Shown here piece by piece: positions 1-7,598 of a stretch of 64,000 nt of DNA. Within the stretch, counting starts at the first letter, position 1, and every line of letters starts with the position of its first letter. The position numbers and the translations under genes are program-made. This DNA is from Dinoroseobacter shibae DFL 12 = DSM 16493 (lineage in GTDB: Bacteria; Pseudomonadota; Alphaproteobacteria; Rhodobacterales; Rhodobacteraceae): NCBI RefSeq assembly GCF_000018145.1, contig NC_009955.1:1-64000 (forward strand). Direction: 5' to 3'. Under the pieces are notes generated by a model. That model saw nothing but the letters and a program-made list of their open reading frames with translations. It searched no databases and was not told where the DNA came from.

Positions 1-7
1 TTCCTCC

Positions 8-844
8 TTATCCGCTGCACGTAAGTTGACCACGGAACCCGGCTTCGTAGTCGGTTCCCGCGCTGACGATCAGATCGGTCAGGTCACCGTTCGTCTCTGC
101 GATCTCGGCCGACAGCGGGCCTTCAGAAAATGCATTTTCGCCCTGCGCATTCAGGCGCACCAGATCACCGCTGATCTTCATTGCGGCGGCAGACCCTTCG
201 CCGGTTTCACCAGTCACCAGTACAGCCGGACTGTCCGAGGTGTAAGCAAAGCGGCAATTTCCGCCATTCGGGAACACCGCAGCGATTTCGTCTTCCGTCA
301 GAAACTCAGGATCGACCTTCGACACGACCTCCGTTTGAAGCGCCTGTTGCGCATCCACAACCTGCGCCGGCGTTTCGCTTCGCGTGGCCGATGCTTCGCC
401 GTTTGCTCCAATGTCAGCAATAAGGTAGCGCATTTCGGCGATTTCCTTGTCCTGCGCATAGATAATGTCGTCTGCGAGCCCCCGGACGCGCGGGTCGGTG
501 ATCTCGGCACGAGTCGACGTCATGATGGCGATCGAGTGGTGCGGGATCATGGCGCGCATGTAGGACCTGTCCTGCACCGTGAATTGCCCGCGAACCAGCC
601 AGAGGCTCGCCGCGAAAAGGACTATTGCGCCAACGAAAATCGCGATGTTGGCTTTGGTGTTCTGATACATGGACAACATGTACGCCAACATGATCACGGC
701 CATGGTCGCCCCCATCAGGATGGCCATGTAAAGGCGTGTCTCCGAAAAGAAGATATGGCCCCAAAGATAGGTGTTCAGGTACATCAGAACGAACATGACC
801 ACGGTCGATGTTCCGATCATCATAAAGAATCGTGAGTAGTGCAT
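8..844 (-). CDS. DUF305 family membrane-anchored protein
   Basis: The 278-residue protein starts with three or four hydrophobic segments (about residues 5-30, 38-58 and 68-86). A DUF305-like domain follows around residues 92-150, with the typical 'RSYMRAMIPHHSIAIM' histidine/methionine stretch and a second helix 'DDIIYAQDKEIAEMRYLI'. DUF305 proteins are often found with copper resistance genes; a periplasmic metal-binding role is inferred. The C-terminal 100 residues are not recognised. The ATG is preceded by a perfect AAGGAGGTGA Shine-Dalgarno. Positions 3-9 read AAGGAGG on the minus strand, so another gene of this operon probably starts just beyond the left edge. Confidence 0.8.
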   Translation of the reverse strand: MHYSRFFMMIGTSTVVMFVLMYLNTYLWGHIFFSETRLYMAILMGATMAVIMLAYMLSMYQNTKANIAIFVGAIVLFAASLWLVRGQFTVQDRSYMRAMIPHHSIAIMTSTRAEITDPRVRGLADDIIYAQDKEIAEMRYLIADIGANGEASATRSETPAQVVDAQQALQTEVVSKVDPEFLTEDEIAAVFPNGGNCRFAYTSDSPAVLVTGETGEGSAAAMKISGDLVRLNAQGENAFSEGPLSAEIAETNGDLTDLIVSAGTDYEAGFRGQLTCSG

Positions 845-875
845 TTCCAGTCACCTCCTTGCAGTTCTCTGTAAA

Positions 876-906
876 ACAACAACATTCCAGCGCTGGAGAG
901 TTCCAA
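876..906 (-). promoter_or_regulatory. Possible CueR-type operator/promoter for the DUF305 gene
   Basis: A perfect 10-bp palindrome CCAGCGCTGG (887-896) is centred between a minus-strand TTGGAA (906-901) and TGTTGT (881-876), which are exactly 19 bp apart. A 19-bp spacer with a central dyad is the layout of MerR-family (CueR/HmrR) promoters. The -10 is poor, so this is tentative. Confidence 0.35.
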
Positions 907-1023
907 AAGCACGAATTTTCGTAGTTTCAAGGCAACAAAGGCGCGTCGTTTGCCCCGGTTCACGGCTTCTTTTCTTTGCCCCTGACGCGCACTGAATTTT
1001 CATGGGTCCGAGGAGATCGCGCC

Positions 1024-1605
1024 ATGCAGAATTTCACGAGACGAGAATTGATTTGTGCCGGAGCGATGGGTTGCTTTCTGCCCACAACTGCCTGGGCCCA
1101 CAAAGTCAAATTGCCCGAACGGTTCGAACCACAATTGGTAAACACCCGTCGTGGTGACTGGGTTAAAGGCGATGTCCACGTCGTTCCCGACGATTTTTTC
1201 CTTTATTTCATGCTCGAGGACGGGATGGCGATCCGCTACGGGGTCGGGGTAGGGCGCAAAGGTTTGTACGAACCCGGAGAGTTCACGGTAGCGCGCAAGG
1301 CCAAATGGCCATGGTGGCGGCCAACGAACGCCATGATCCGGCGCGAGCCACGCAAATACGCAAAGTACAAGGATGGACTGAAAGGCGGGCCAAACAACCC
1401 GCTCGGGGCCCGCGCGCTCTATCTCTACGATGCCGAGGGACGCGATACCTATCTTCGCATTCATGGAACGAACGCCCCGGAGACAATTGGGTCTGCCGTG
1501 TCGAATGGATGCGCGCGGTTGACGAATGAACATGTGAAGGATCTGTACGAACGCGTTGAAATCGGCGCCCGCGTCTTCCTGTATCCCAAAGTGACAACGG
1601 CGTGA
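1024..1605 (+). CDS. L,D-transpeptidase (YkuD/ErfK family), exported
   Basis: This 193-residue protein has a signal peptide (start MQNFTRRELICAGAMG, probable cleavage after AWA) and a YkuD domain. The domain ends in the catalytic block 'HGTNAPETIGSAVSNGCARL' with Cys163 as nucleophile. Such enzymes make 3-3 peptidoglycan cross-links or attach proteins to the wall in the periplasm. A longer reading from 976 is possible, but the ATG at 1024 directly begins a twin-Arg-like signal sequence. It is the most divergent of three L,D-transpeptidases here (others at 3662 and 13115) and precedes the multicopper oxidase gene on the same strand. Confidence 0.88.
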   Translation: MQNFTRRELICAGAMGCFLPTTAWAHKVKLPERFEPQLVNTRRGDWVKGDVHVVPDDFFLYFMLEDGMAIRYGVGVGRKGLYEPGEFTVARKAKWPWWRPTNAMIRREPRKYAKYKDGLKGGPNNPLGARALYLYDAEGRDTYLRIHGTNAPETIGSAVSNGCARLTNEHVKDLYERVEIGARVFLYPKVTTA

Positions 1606-1688
1606 GGAGTGTTCTGTCGCCTTGAAGTTCCTCTTCCGGAAATGGCACAAGTGCGGCAGTTGGCGAAAGCCAGTCTATCATTCATGAG

Positions 1689-2993
1689 GTGACGGAATTG
1701 TCTTTGAGCCGGAGGTCTTTCCTTGGCGGGATGACCGTTGCGCTGGCTGGTACCCGCTTGCCAGCAGCGACACACGAGTTGATCCTCGCGCCCCAATCGA
1801 TCAAGGCGCACCTTGCTGGGTACGACGTGTCGATGTTGGGCTTCAACGGTGGTCTGCCGGGCCCAGAAGTCAGAATGCGACAAGGACAAACCGCCCGCAT
1901 TACCCTCGATAACCGATTGGAGGAGGGCGCTCTCGTTCACTGGCATGGGTTGCGGGTTCCAAATCGGATGGATGGTGTCAACGTCCTCACTCAGGATGTG
2001 GTCATTCCGGGCGACTCGTATCGTTATCAATTCGGCGTCCCGGATGCCGGCACGTATTGGTATCACTCGCATTACCTGTCTTACGATCAGGTCAGCCGCG
2101 GTCTTTTCGGCGCCTTCATCGTCGAGGAGCAAAATGCGCCGGCTGTCGACCATGACATCGTTGTTCAGTTCTTCGATGTCTTGCTGGATCAGTCCGGGCA
2201 GTACGACGAAGCGTTCAACCCGGCCCACTTCGCAACCGAGGGCCGTATCGGCAATACGGTCACGGCACTTGTTTTCAATGGAACCGGCAAGACTGTGAAA
2301 CGAGGCGACCGTCTGCGACTGCGTCTCATAAATCCCTCTATCGACAGGGTGTACCGTGTCGGCCTGGATGGTTTGATAGGCAAGATCGTTGCACTGGATG
2401 GCATGCCTCTGGCGCATCCTCGGACGCTCGAACCGATCCTTCTCGCTCCGGGGCAAAGATGCGATGTGATTGGTGATGCGACCGGGCCTATTAGATTCGA
2501 CGACAGCTTTGGAGAACAGACGTTGAGCCTTGGCGAAATCGCTGTTTCCGGTTCCCGTGAGCCCGCGAAAGCGCCCATCACCGCATTGCCCGCCAACCGA
2601 ATGCCCGCCCCGAAAGACCCCGGCCAAACCGCGGAGCTGGTGCTCCAGGGAGGTGCGGGAAGCGCGTCCCACAACGGCACAGGGACATGGGCGCTCAATG
2701 ACGTATCCGGCCTGCCTCGAAGGCCTTTCCTATCCGCCGCGCAGGGGACGACCGCGCGCATTTCGATCCGCAACGAAACCGGGTTCCCACACGTCATGCA
2801 TCTGCATGGCCACCATTTCTGGGAACTCGATGCGGCGGGTGAAGCCGGTCCATACCGGGACTCGACCTATCTGGATACCGGCGAGACGCGGGATATTCTC
2901 GTCGTCCTGGACAATCCGGGATCGTGGATGCTGCATTGCCACATGTTGAGCCACCAAGCCGACGGTATGGCAACGTGGATCAGAGTCGGCTGA
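1689..2993 (+). CDS. Multicopper oxidase, Tat-exported
   Basis: The 434-residue protein carries all four copper-binding blocks: HWHG, YHSH, HVMHLHGHHF and HCHMLSHQADGM. The last supplies the type 1 and type 2/3 copper ligands. The N-terminus 'SLSRRSFLGG' is a twin-arginine signal. The family (CueO/laccase-like) oxidises Cu(I) or phenolic substrates in the periplasm, and copper detoxification fits the neighbours. At 434 residues it is compact. I use GTG 1689; a TTG at 1698 with the GAGG at 1687 as ribosome site is an alternative and also keeps the Tat motif. No methionine-rich loop of the CueO kind is evident. Confidence 0.93.
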   Translation: MTELSLSRRSFLGGMTVALAGTRLPAATHELILAPQSIKAHLAGYDVSMLGFNGGLPGPEVRMRQGQTARITLDNRLEEGALVHWHGLRVPNRMDGVNVLTQDVVIPGDSYRYQFGVPDAGTYWYHSHYLSYDQVSRGLFGAFIVEEQNAPAVDHDIVVQFFDVLLDQSGQYDEAFNPAHFATEGRIGNTVTALVFNGTGKTVKRGDRLRLRLINPSIDRVYRVGLDGLIGKIVALDGMPLAHPRTLEPILLAPGQRCDVIGDATGPIRFDDSFGEQTLSLGEIAVSGSREPAKAPITALPANRMPAPKDPGQTAELVLQGGAGSASHNGTGTWALNDVSGLPRRPFLSAAQGTTARISIRNETGFPHVMHLHGHHFWELDAAGEAGPYRDSTYLDTGETRDILVVLDNPGSWMLHCHMLSHQADGMATWIRVG

Positions 2994-3106
2994 GGGTCGA
3001 GACGGATACATACCGTTACAAATCTCTGAATGATAACAGGCCTTTCGCCGTCTACGTAACCTGACAAGCGAGAAACAGGTCCATCGACTGCCAATGGGAG
3101 CGTTCA

Positions 3107-3619
3107 TTGACCCTGACACCAAAATCTCTCGGCATGACTGCGGCGGCAGGATCAGCCGCCTTGCTGTTGGGGGCCTTCGTTTTCCAGGCTCTTGGGTACG
3201 CGCCGTGCGCAATGTGCATCTGGCAACGCTACCCACACGCAATCGCCATTGGAATGGGCGCTCTGTTGCTCTTTGCTCTGCCGATTTTGCCAATCCTGAT
3301 AATCGGTGCCCTGTCGGTACTCAGCACATCCGCGTTGGGAGTGTTTCATACCGGTGTCGAGCGCGGCTGGTGGGAGGGACCGACTTCTTGCACGGGATCC
3401 GGCCTCGATGTTTCCCAAATGTCGGTATCGGAATTGCTGCCCTCTGCCAGTTCAAATACGTCCAATCTTGTTCTGTGCAGTGAGGTTGTCTGGGAATTTC
3501 TGACGTTGTCCATGGCCAGTTGGAACGCGATCCTAAGCGGTGTCCTTGCTTGCCTCTGGTTGGTCGCGATCGCAAGACATCAAAAGGTTCGGTGGCATGG
3601 GGTCGCGGACGTTTCTTGA
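3107..3619 (+). CDS. DsbB-like disulfide bond formation protein
   Basis: The 170-residue membrane protein has four hydrophobic segments. The first periplasmic loop holds CAMC (Cys34/Cys37) and the second holds the cysteine pair of 'TSCTGSG' and 'LVLCSE', the arrangement by which DsbB passes electrons from DsbA to quinone. The start is TTG with a GGGAG ribosome site six bases upstream. It lies between the multicopper oxidase and the second L,D-transpeptidase on the same strand. No DsbA gene is adjacent; the nearest is at 23.5 kb, beside a second, dissimilar DsbB. Confidence 0.85.
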   Translation: MTLTPKSLGMTAAAGSAALLLGAFVFQALGYAPCAMCIWQRYPHAIAIGMGALLLFALPILPILIIGALSVLSTSALGVFHTGVERGWWEGPTSCTGSGLDVSQMSVSELLPSASSNTSNLVLCSEVVWEFLTLSMASWNAILSGVLACLWLVAIARHQKVRWHGVADVS

Positions 3620-3661
3620 ATCGTCCCGCATTCATCGAAAACAAACAAAGGGCTTCGCTTC

Positions 3662-4327
3662 ATGGTTACAAGACGACACTTCCTTGCACTTTCCGGCTCG
3701 CTGTTTTCAGCGTCTCTGAGTTCGCCAGCATTCGCTAAGACCTGGCCGTCAACAGCCGAAAAAGCAGCTTGGGATGCGCAGATCACGCCCGCCAACTATG
3801 ACCCGGCAACAACCAACCCATGGGGGCTGCATCCCAGGCTGCTGCCGCAACGCGTTTTGGCGAATGACGGTTTGCGCCCGGGTGACATTCACGTCGATGC
3901 GATCGCGCGCTATCTGTACCATATCGAGGAAGGTGGCACCGCGATGCGATACGGGGTGGCGATTGCCAAGGGCGATCTCTATGAACCCGGCACCTATACG
4001 ATCCGCCGAAAGGTCGAATGGCCGCACTGGACGCCAACGCAGTCAATGATCGAACGCGATCCGGAGGCTTACGAGCGGTTTGCCGACGGTATGGAGCCCG
4101 GCCCCAACAATGCCTTGGGCAGCAGGGCTTTGTATCTATTCGTCGGAGATCGGGATACGTACCTTCGAATTCACGGAACGCCGAGCCCTCGCAGCATTGG
4201 CGGCCGGGCCAGTTCGGGATGCGTGCGCATGGTGATGGCCCACATCAATGATCTCTATCCGAATGTCGCTGTCGGATCGACGGCGTTCCTTTACTCGGCC
4301 GAAGACAGCGTTACCGCTCGAAGCTAA
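3662..4327 (+). CDS. L,D-transpeptidase (YkuD family), paralogue A
   Basis: The 221-residue exported protein has an N-terminal 'MVTRRHFLALSGSLFSASL' signal and a YkuD domain. The active-site block 'GRASSGCVRMVMAHINDLYP' contains nucleophile Cys187. It is nearly collinear with the protein at 13115: same length, same active-site position and long identical blocks such as 'HPR.LPQRVLA.DGL.PGDIHVDA.ARYLYHIEEGGTAMRYGVA'. The two are clearly recent paralogues. It probably cross-links peptidoglycan in the periplasm. Location after dsbB suggests a single envelope-repair transcript. Confidence 0.88.
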   Translation: MVTRRHFLALSGSLFSASLSSPAFAKTWPSTAEKAAWDAQITPANYDPATTNPWGLHPRLLPQRVLANDGLRPGDIHVDAIARYLYHIEEGGTAMRYGVAIAKGDLYEPGTYTIRRKVEWPHWTPTQSMIERDPEAYERFADGMEPGPNNALGSRALYLFVGDRDTYLRIHGTPSPRSIGGRASSGCVRMVMAHINDLYPNVAVGSTAFLYSAEDSVTARS

Positions 4328-4403
4328 CCTATTGCATCTTTGGCTCACACGCCGAGGACTGCGTCGTGCAGGGACATCTTCCAATGAATTGTTGGACGAA
4401 CAC

Positions 4404-5051
4404 TCACGGCTGTGTCGCAAGTGAACTTTCGAACTGTGCGATCGCTACGGATTTGTCGTCCTCATCGTTCTCGAACAGCTTTGTGGTTCGCACGCCCGGC
4501 AACTTGCCAAAATCCGCCATCAGGCGCTTTGGAAAAAATGTGCGTCCGATGGATTCAAATCCTGGTAATTGTCTGAGTACCGCGGAGGTACTGGCACTAC
4601 AAAAACCGGAAGCGGCTGGGCCGCTGGCAATTGCAAGGCGCAAAGCCTGCTCCGCGACTTCGGGAGACACATCGATCTCTTGTATGACGACATGGTAGGT
4701 CTCGCGAGCATGAGCCCGCGCATAAAAATCGGCCACTTGTGGAGTAATGCCATAAAGCACATCTCCCCGTTCCGGTACAGCGCTCAGCCGGACCGTTCCT
4801 GCCGGATCGAAGATAACACGCTGCGACCCATTAATCATGACGCTGCTATGCGCACCCGCCCCGGACCTGTTGTTGATCATGGTGTACAACGTCAGCGCGG
4901 CCGGTCCATCGTGACGGTAGGATGCGCTACTGATGACTTCGGCTGAAGCATCCGGGCGCATGTCGTTTCCTGCACCGCACCCCGCCAAAATTACCAAGGT
5001 TAGAACTGAGAAAATGCGGTTCAAAAAGAGCACCCTGCAGCCTCCTGCCAT
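4404..5051 (-). CDS. Predicted outer-envelope lipoprotein, unknown function
   Basis: The 215-residue protein starts with a lipoprotein signal: a hydrophobic run followed by the lipobox LAGC. The mature part contains 'YTMINNRSGAGAHSSVMINGSQRVIFDPAG', a papain/NlpC-like pattern around 'HSSVMI' that recalls lipoproteins of unknown function in Rhodobacteraceae; I cannot assign an activity. A GTG start nine codons... slightly downstream (at about 5033) would give a shorter n-region. The much longer frame that extends upstream over the EF-hand gene is antisense to it and is not real. It stands alone on the minus strand between two plus-strand genes. Confidence 0.7.
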   Translation of the reverse strand: MAGGCRVLFLNRIFSVLTLVILAGCGAGNDMRPDASAEVISSASYRHDGPAALTLYTMINNRSGAGAHSSVMINGSQRVIFDPAGTVRLSAVPERGDVLYGITPQVADFYARAHARETYHVVIQEIDVSPEVAEQALRLAIASGPAASGFCSASTSAVLRQLPGFESIGRTFFPKRLMADFGKLPGVRTTKLFENDEDDKSVAIAQFESSLATQP

Positions 5052-5358
5052 GGGTTGAATGATTGAATTTTCGGGATATTCAGGGCCTCTAGCAATCTCG
5101 ACATCAACTCTTCCGGATTTCACCTCTACCGAAACATGGGTTCGGTTTCGGTTGGTATACGGATCCTCGACACCTTTTTTTCTGGATATCGCATGTTTCA
5201 GATGAAGAGGAGCGTTCGCCCCGAATTGATTTGTCGCAATTTGTAACAGACCCCGCCTTTGTGACCTCGCGATACAAAACACCGGCTCGCGTGGCATTCC
5301 GCATCTGCAGGTGCCCCCCATATGCTGGGTATCGCAACACTGACACGAGGTGATCGAA

Positions 5359-5967
5359 ATGAAACGCAACACTTTACTCGCTGCAATGACCCTGGCTGCA
5401 ACCGCCCTTGGCGGTGCCGCATTCGCGGACGCCAACCACGGGCGTGGGGGACAATTTGGCGCCCAGAGCGGACCAGGCATGATGCAGAACGGTGGTCCCG
5501 GTATGATGGGGAACATGGGCGGAATGATGGACATGATGAAGCGCATGCACGGAAACATGATGGGCGCAGGCATGATGGGCGCAGGCATGGGCAGTGGTAT
5601 GATGAGCCCAGGCATGGCTGGCGGCATGATGCAAATGTTCGACACTGATGGAGACGGCACAACGACGCCGGAAGAAATGCGCACGCAGCTGCAGGCCAAG
5701 CTTTCCGAGTTTGACAGCGACGGGGATGGAAGCCTCTCGATTACCGAGTTTGAAGCTCTCCACAGCGCGATGATCCGCGAAATGATGGTGGATCGCTTCC
5801 AACACCTCGATGCCGATGGCGACGGCGCGGTGACGCCGGAAGAGATGGCCGCTCCTGCCGATAGGATGGAGCGGATGCAGATGATGCGGTCGAATATGGC
5901 AGATGCGCCTGCGCGGCCTGGCAACGGTCAGGGCATGGGCAACGGCTCCATGATGCAGGACAACTGA
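5359..5967 (+). CDS. Methionine/glycine-rich periplasmic EF-hand protein
   Basis: The 202-residue protein has a signal peptide ending near 'GGAAFA'. A Met/Gly-rich low-complexity region (about residues 25-95) follows, with repeated GMM/GAGMM units. Three EF-hand loops come next: DTDGDGTTTPEE, DSDGDGSLSITE and DADGDGAVTPEE. Methionine-rich periplasmic segments commonly bind Cu(I)/Ag(I); calcium binding by the loops is expected. A copper/calcium-binding role is inferred, supported by the copper genes on both sides. ATG 5359 is chosen over GTG 5350 because GAGGTG sits seven bases before it. Confidence 0.8.
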   Translation: MKRNTLLAAMTLAATALGGAAFADANHGRGGQFGAQSGPGMMQNGGPGMMGNMGGMMDMMKRMHGNMMGAGMMGAGMGSGMMSPGMAGGMMQMFDTDGDGTTTPEEMRTQLQAKLSEFDSDGDGSLSITEFEALHSAMIREMMVDRFQHLDADGDGAVTPEEMAAPADRMERMQMMRSNMADAPARPGNGQGMGNGSMMQDN

Positions 5968-5973
5968 GCCAAT

Positions 5974-5998
5974 GGGTGCCGGTTTTTTTCCGGCACCC
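5974..5998 (+). terminator. Hairpin after the EF-hand gene
   Basis: GGGTGCCGG (5974-5982) and CCGGCACCC (5990-5998) form a perfect 9-bp stem with a seven-T loop, six bases after the stop codon. The T run is in the loop rather than after the stem, so it may act as an mRNA-stabilising hairpin as well as a terminator. Confidence 0.6.
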
Positions 5999-6107
5999 GT
6001 CCTCACAACCCCAAAACCATTCGCGGTCGGGACATTGAACCGAACCGCGACCTGAACCGTTTAGCCTCGGTATGCCAACAAATAGAGACACGGAAAGGAA
6101 AATTCCC

Positions 6108-6494
6108 ATGGCCTATACCTATGATCGCGTCCTGAAAGACACCAAAATCGATGACGCAGAGATGCGTGTTCGGGATGCTTTGGCAGACAAGGGCTTCGGC
6201 GTTCTGACTGAGATTGACGTCAAAGCGACGATGAAAAAGAAACTTGATGCGGACATGCCGCCTTACCGCATCTTGGGGGCCTGTAATCCGGGCATGGCGC
6301 ACAAAGCCATCGAGATCGAGCCTCGCATCGGTGCGATGCTTCCCTGCAATGTTATCCTGCGGCAACTGGACGGCGACACCGAGGTCAGCGCGGTCGATCC
6401 TGTCGCTTCGATGCAGGCGGTGCAGAACCAAGACCTGGACGCGGTCGCCGGCGAAGTCCGCGATCTCCTTCGGGACGCCCTCGACACCGCGTGA
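6108..6494 (+). CDS. DUF302 domain protein
   Basis: This 128-residue cytoplasmic protein fits the DUF302 family (start MAYTYDRVLKDTKIDDAE, core 'KGFGVLTEIDVKATMKKKLD' and 'YRILGACNPGMAHKAIE', then 'IGAMLPCNVILRQ'). DUF302 proteins are frequent beside copper/silver and sulfur genes, but their activity is not established. The conserved cysteines in 'GACNP' and 'LPCN' could bind metal. GGAAAGGAA lies seven bases before the ATG. An upstream in-frame start at 6072 has no ribosome site. Confidence 0.85.
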   Translation: MAYTYDRVLKDTKIDDAEMRVRDALADKGFGVLTEIDVKATMKKKLDADMPPYRILGACNPGMAHKAIEIEPRIGAMLPCNVILRQLDGDTEVSAVDPVASMQAVQNQDLDAVAGEVRDLLRDALDTA

Positions 6495-6599
6495 TGGCGG
6501 GATGGGCGTTGGATGCCCTGTCGCAGATCGAGCGCCTTTAGCGGTGCTCGATCAATGCCATCTAATCCCCACGTAAATTCCTGATGAGGAACTCACCCA

Positions 6600-7520
6600 G
6601 TGCTGCCAGCGGGATTGCCATTTCCGGATATTGGAACCGACCTCTTCTCCTTCGACATCGGGGGGGTCACATTCGCACTCCGCTGGTACGCGCTAGCCTA
6701 TATCTTCGGTATCCTGATTGGCTGGCGCATTTGTTCGAGTGCCATAAGCCGTCCCGCGCTCTGGACGTCAGCTGGACCGCCGCTTGACCGAACGCAGATC
6801 GAAGATCTTCTGACGTGGATCATCATCGGCGTGATTGCTGGTGGTCGCCTGGGCTTTGTACTGTTCTACCAGCCCGCATATTATCTCGCCAATCCCTTGG
6901 AAATTCTGATGGTCTGGCAAGGCGGCATGTCTTTCCACGGGGGGTTCGCGGGAGTTGTCATCGCGGCCTTGCTGTTCTGCCTTAGACAGAACGCGTCATT
7001 GCTCAGCACTGGCGACTTGCTGGCTTTGGCAACACCACCAGGCTTGTTTCTTGGAAGGCTGGCGAACTTCACCAACAATGAGTTGTGGGGGCGTCCAACG
7101 GACGTTCCCTGGGCGGTGATCTTTCCCGGCGAAGTCGCGCAGGCCTGCCCAGGGGTTAGCGGCCTCTGCGCCCGACACCCGTCCCAGCTGTACGAGGCGG
7201 TATTGGAGGGGCTCATTCTTGGAATACTGCTCATTTATCTCGCTTGGGGCCGGGGCTGGCTGAAAATGCCCGGTGCCTTGGCTGGCGTGTTTCTGACCGG
7301 CTATGGTCTTGCCCGAAGTTTCGTCGAGATGTTCCGGCAACCGGACCAACAATTTGTGACGGCGGACAACCCGATCGGCCATGCGCTTCATTTTGGTGAG
7401 TGGGGTTTGACCATGGGCCAGTTGCTCTCCATGCCAATGGCGCTGGTCGGGCTGGCGTTGATCGTGTTCGCCCGGCGGGAACGGGGCCGGACAGCGCCAC
7501 CCCGCAGAGCCGCAATGTAA
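6600..7520 (+). CDS. lgt: Prolipoprotein diacylglyceryl transferase
   Basis: The 306-residue polytopic inner-membrane enzyme transfers diacylglyceryl from phosphatidylglycerol to the lipobox cysteine of prolipoproteins. Family marks are '[10 protein letters not shown]', 'GGMSFHGGF' and the signature '[20 protein letters not shown]', with 'RHPSQLYEA' toward the C-terminus. The start is GTG, with GAGGAA ten bases upstream. Housekeeping lgt is normally chromosomal and single. Here, lgt together with lspA and lnt (17.7-19.8 kb) suggests the island brings its own lipoprotein maturation set. Confidence 0.95.
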   Translation: MLPAGLPFPDIGTDLFSFDIGGVTFALRWYALAYIFGILIGWRICSSAISRPALWTSAGPPLDRTQIEDLLTWIIIGVIAGGRLGFVLFYQPAYYLANPLEILMVWQGGMSFHGGFAGVVIAALLFCLRQNASLLSTGDLLALATPPGLFLGRLANFTNNELWGRPTDVPWAVIFPGEVAQACPGVSGLCARHPSQLYEAVLEGLILGILLIYLAWGRGWLKMPGALAGVFLTGYGLARSFVEMFRQPDQQFVTADNPIGHALHFGEWGLTMGQLLSMPMALVGLALIVFARRERGRTAPPRRAAM

Positions 7521-7538
7521 TCGCCGTACTGATCTCTC

Positions 7539-7569
7539 TTGACCCTCCCGCGGATGGAAGCCCTAGGCA
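7539..7569 (+). promoter_or_regulatory. CueR/HmrR-type copper-responsive promoter
   Basis: TTGACC (7539-7544) and TAGGCA (7564-7569) are separated by exactly 19 bp. The spacer holds an imperfect dyad ACCCTCC...GGAAGCC resembling the CueR consensus ACCTTCC...GGAAGGT. The long spacer is characteristic of MerR-family activation. It ends 29 bp before the Cu ATPase start. No CueR gene is seen in the window, so the activator may be elsewhere. Confidence 0.55.
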
Positions 7570-7598
7570 AGAGAAGCATTCTCGGAAAGGACCGCAAA

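Noticed and set aside
5097-5924. Long minus-strand reading frame upstream of the lipoprotein, opposite the EF-hand gene
   Set aside because: It is the mirror of a repetitive Met/Gly coding region; only the part after 5051 has a signal peptide and lipobox.
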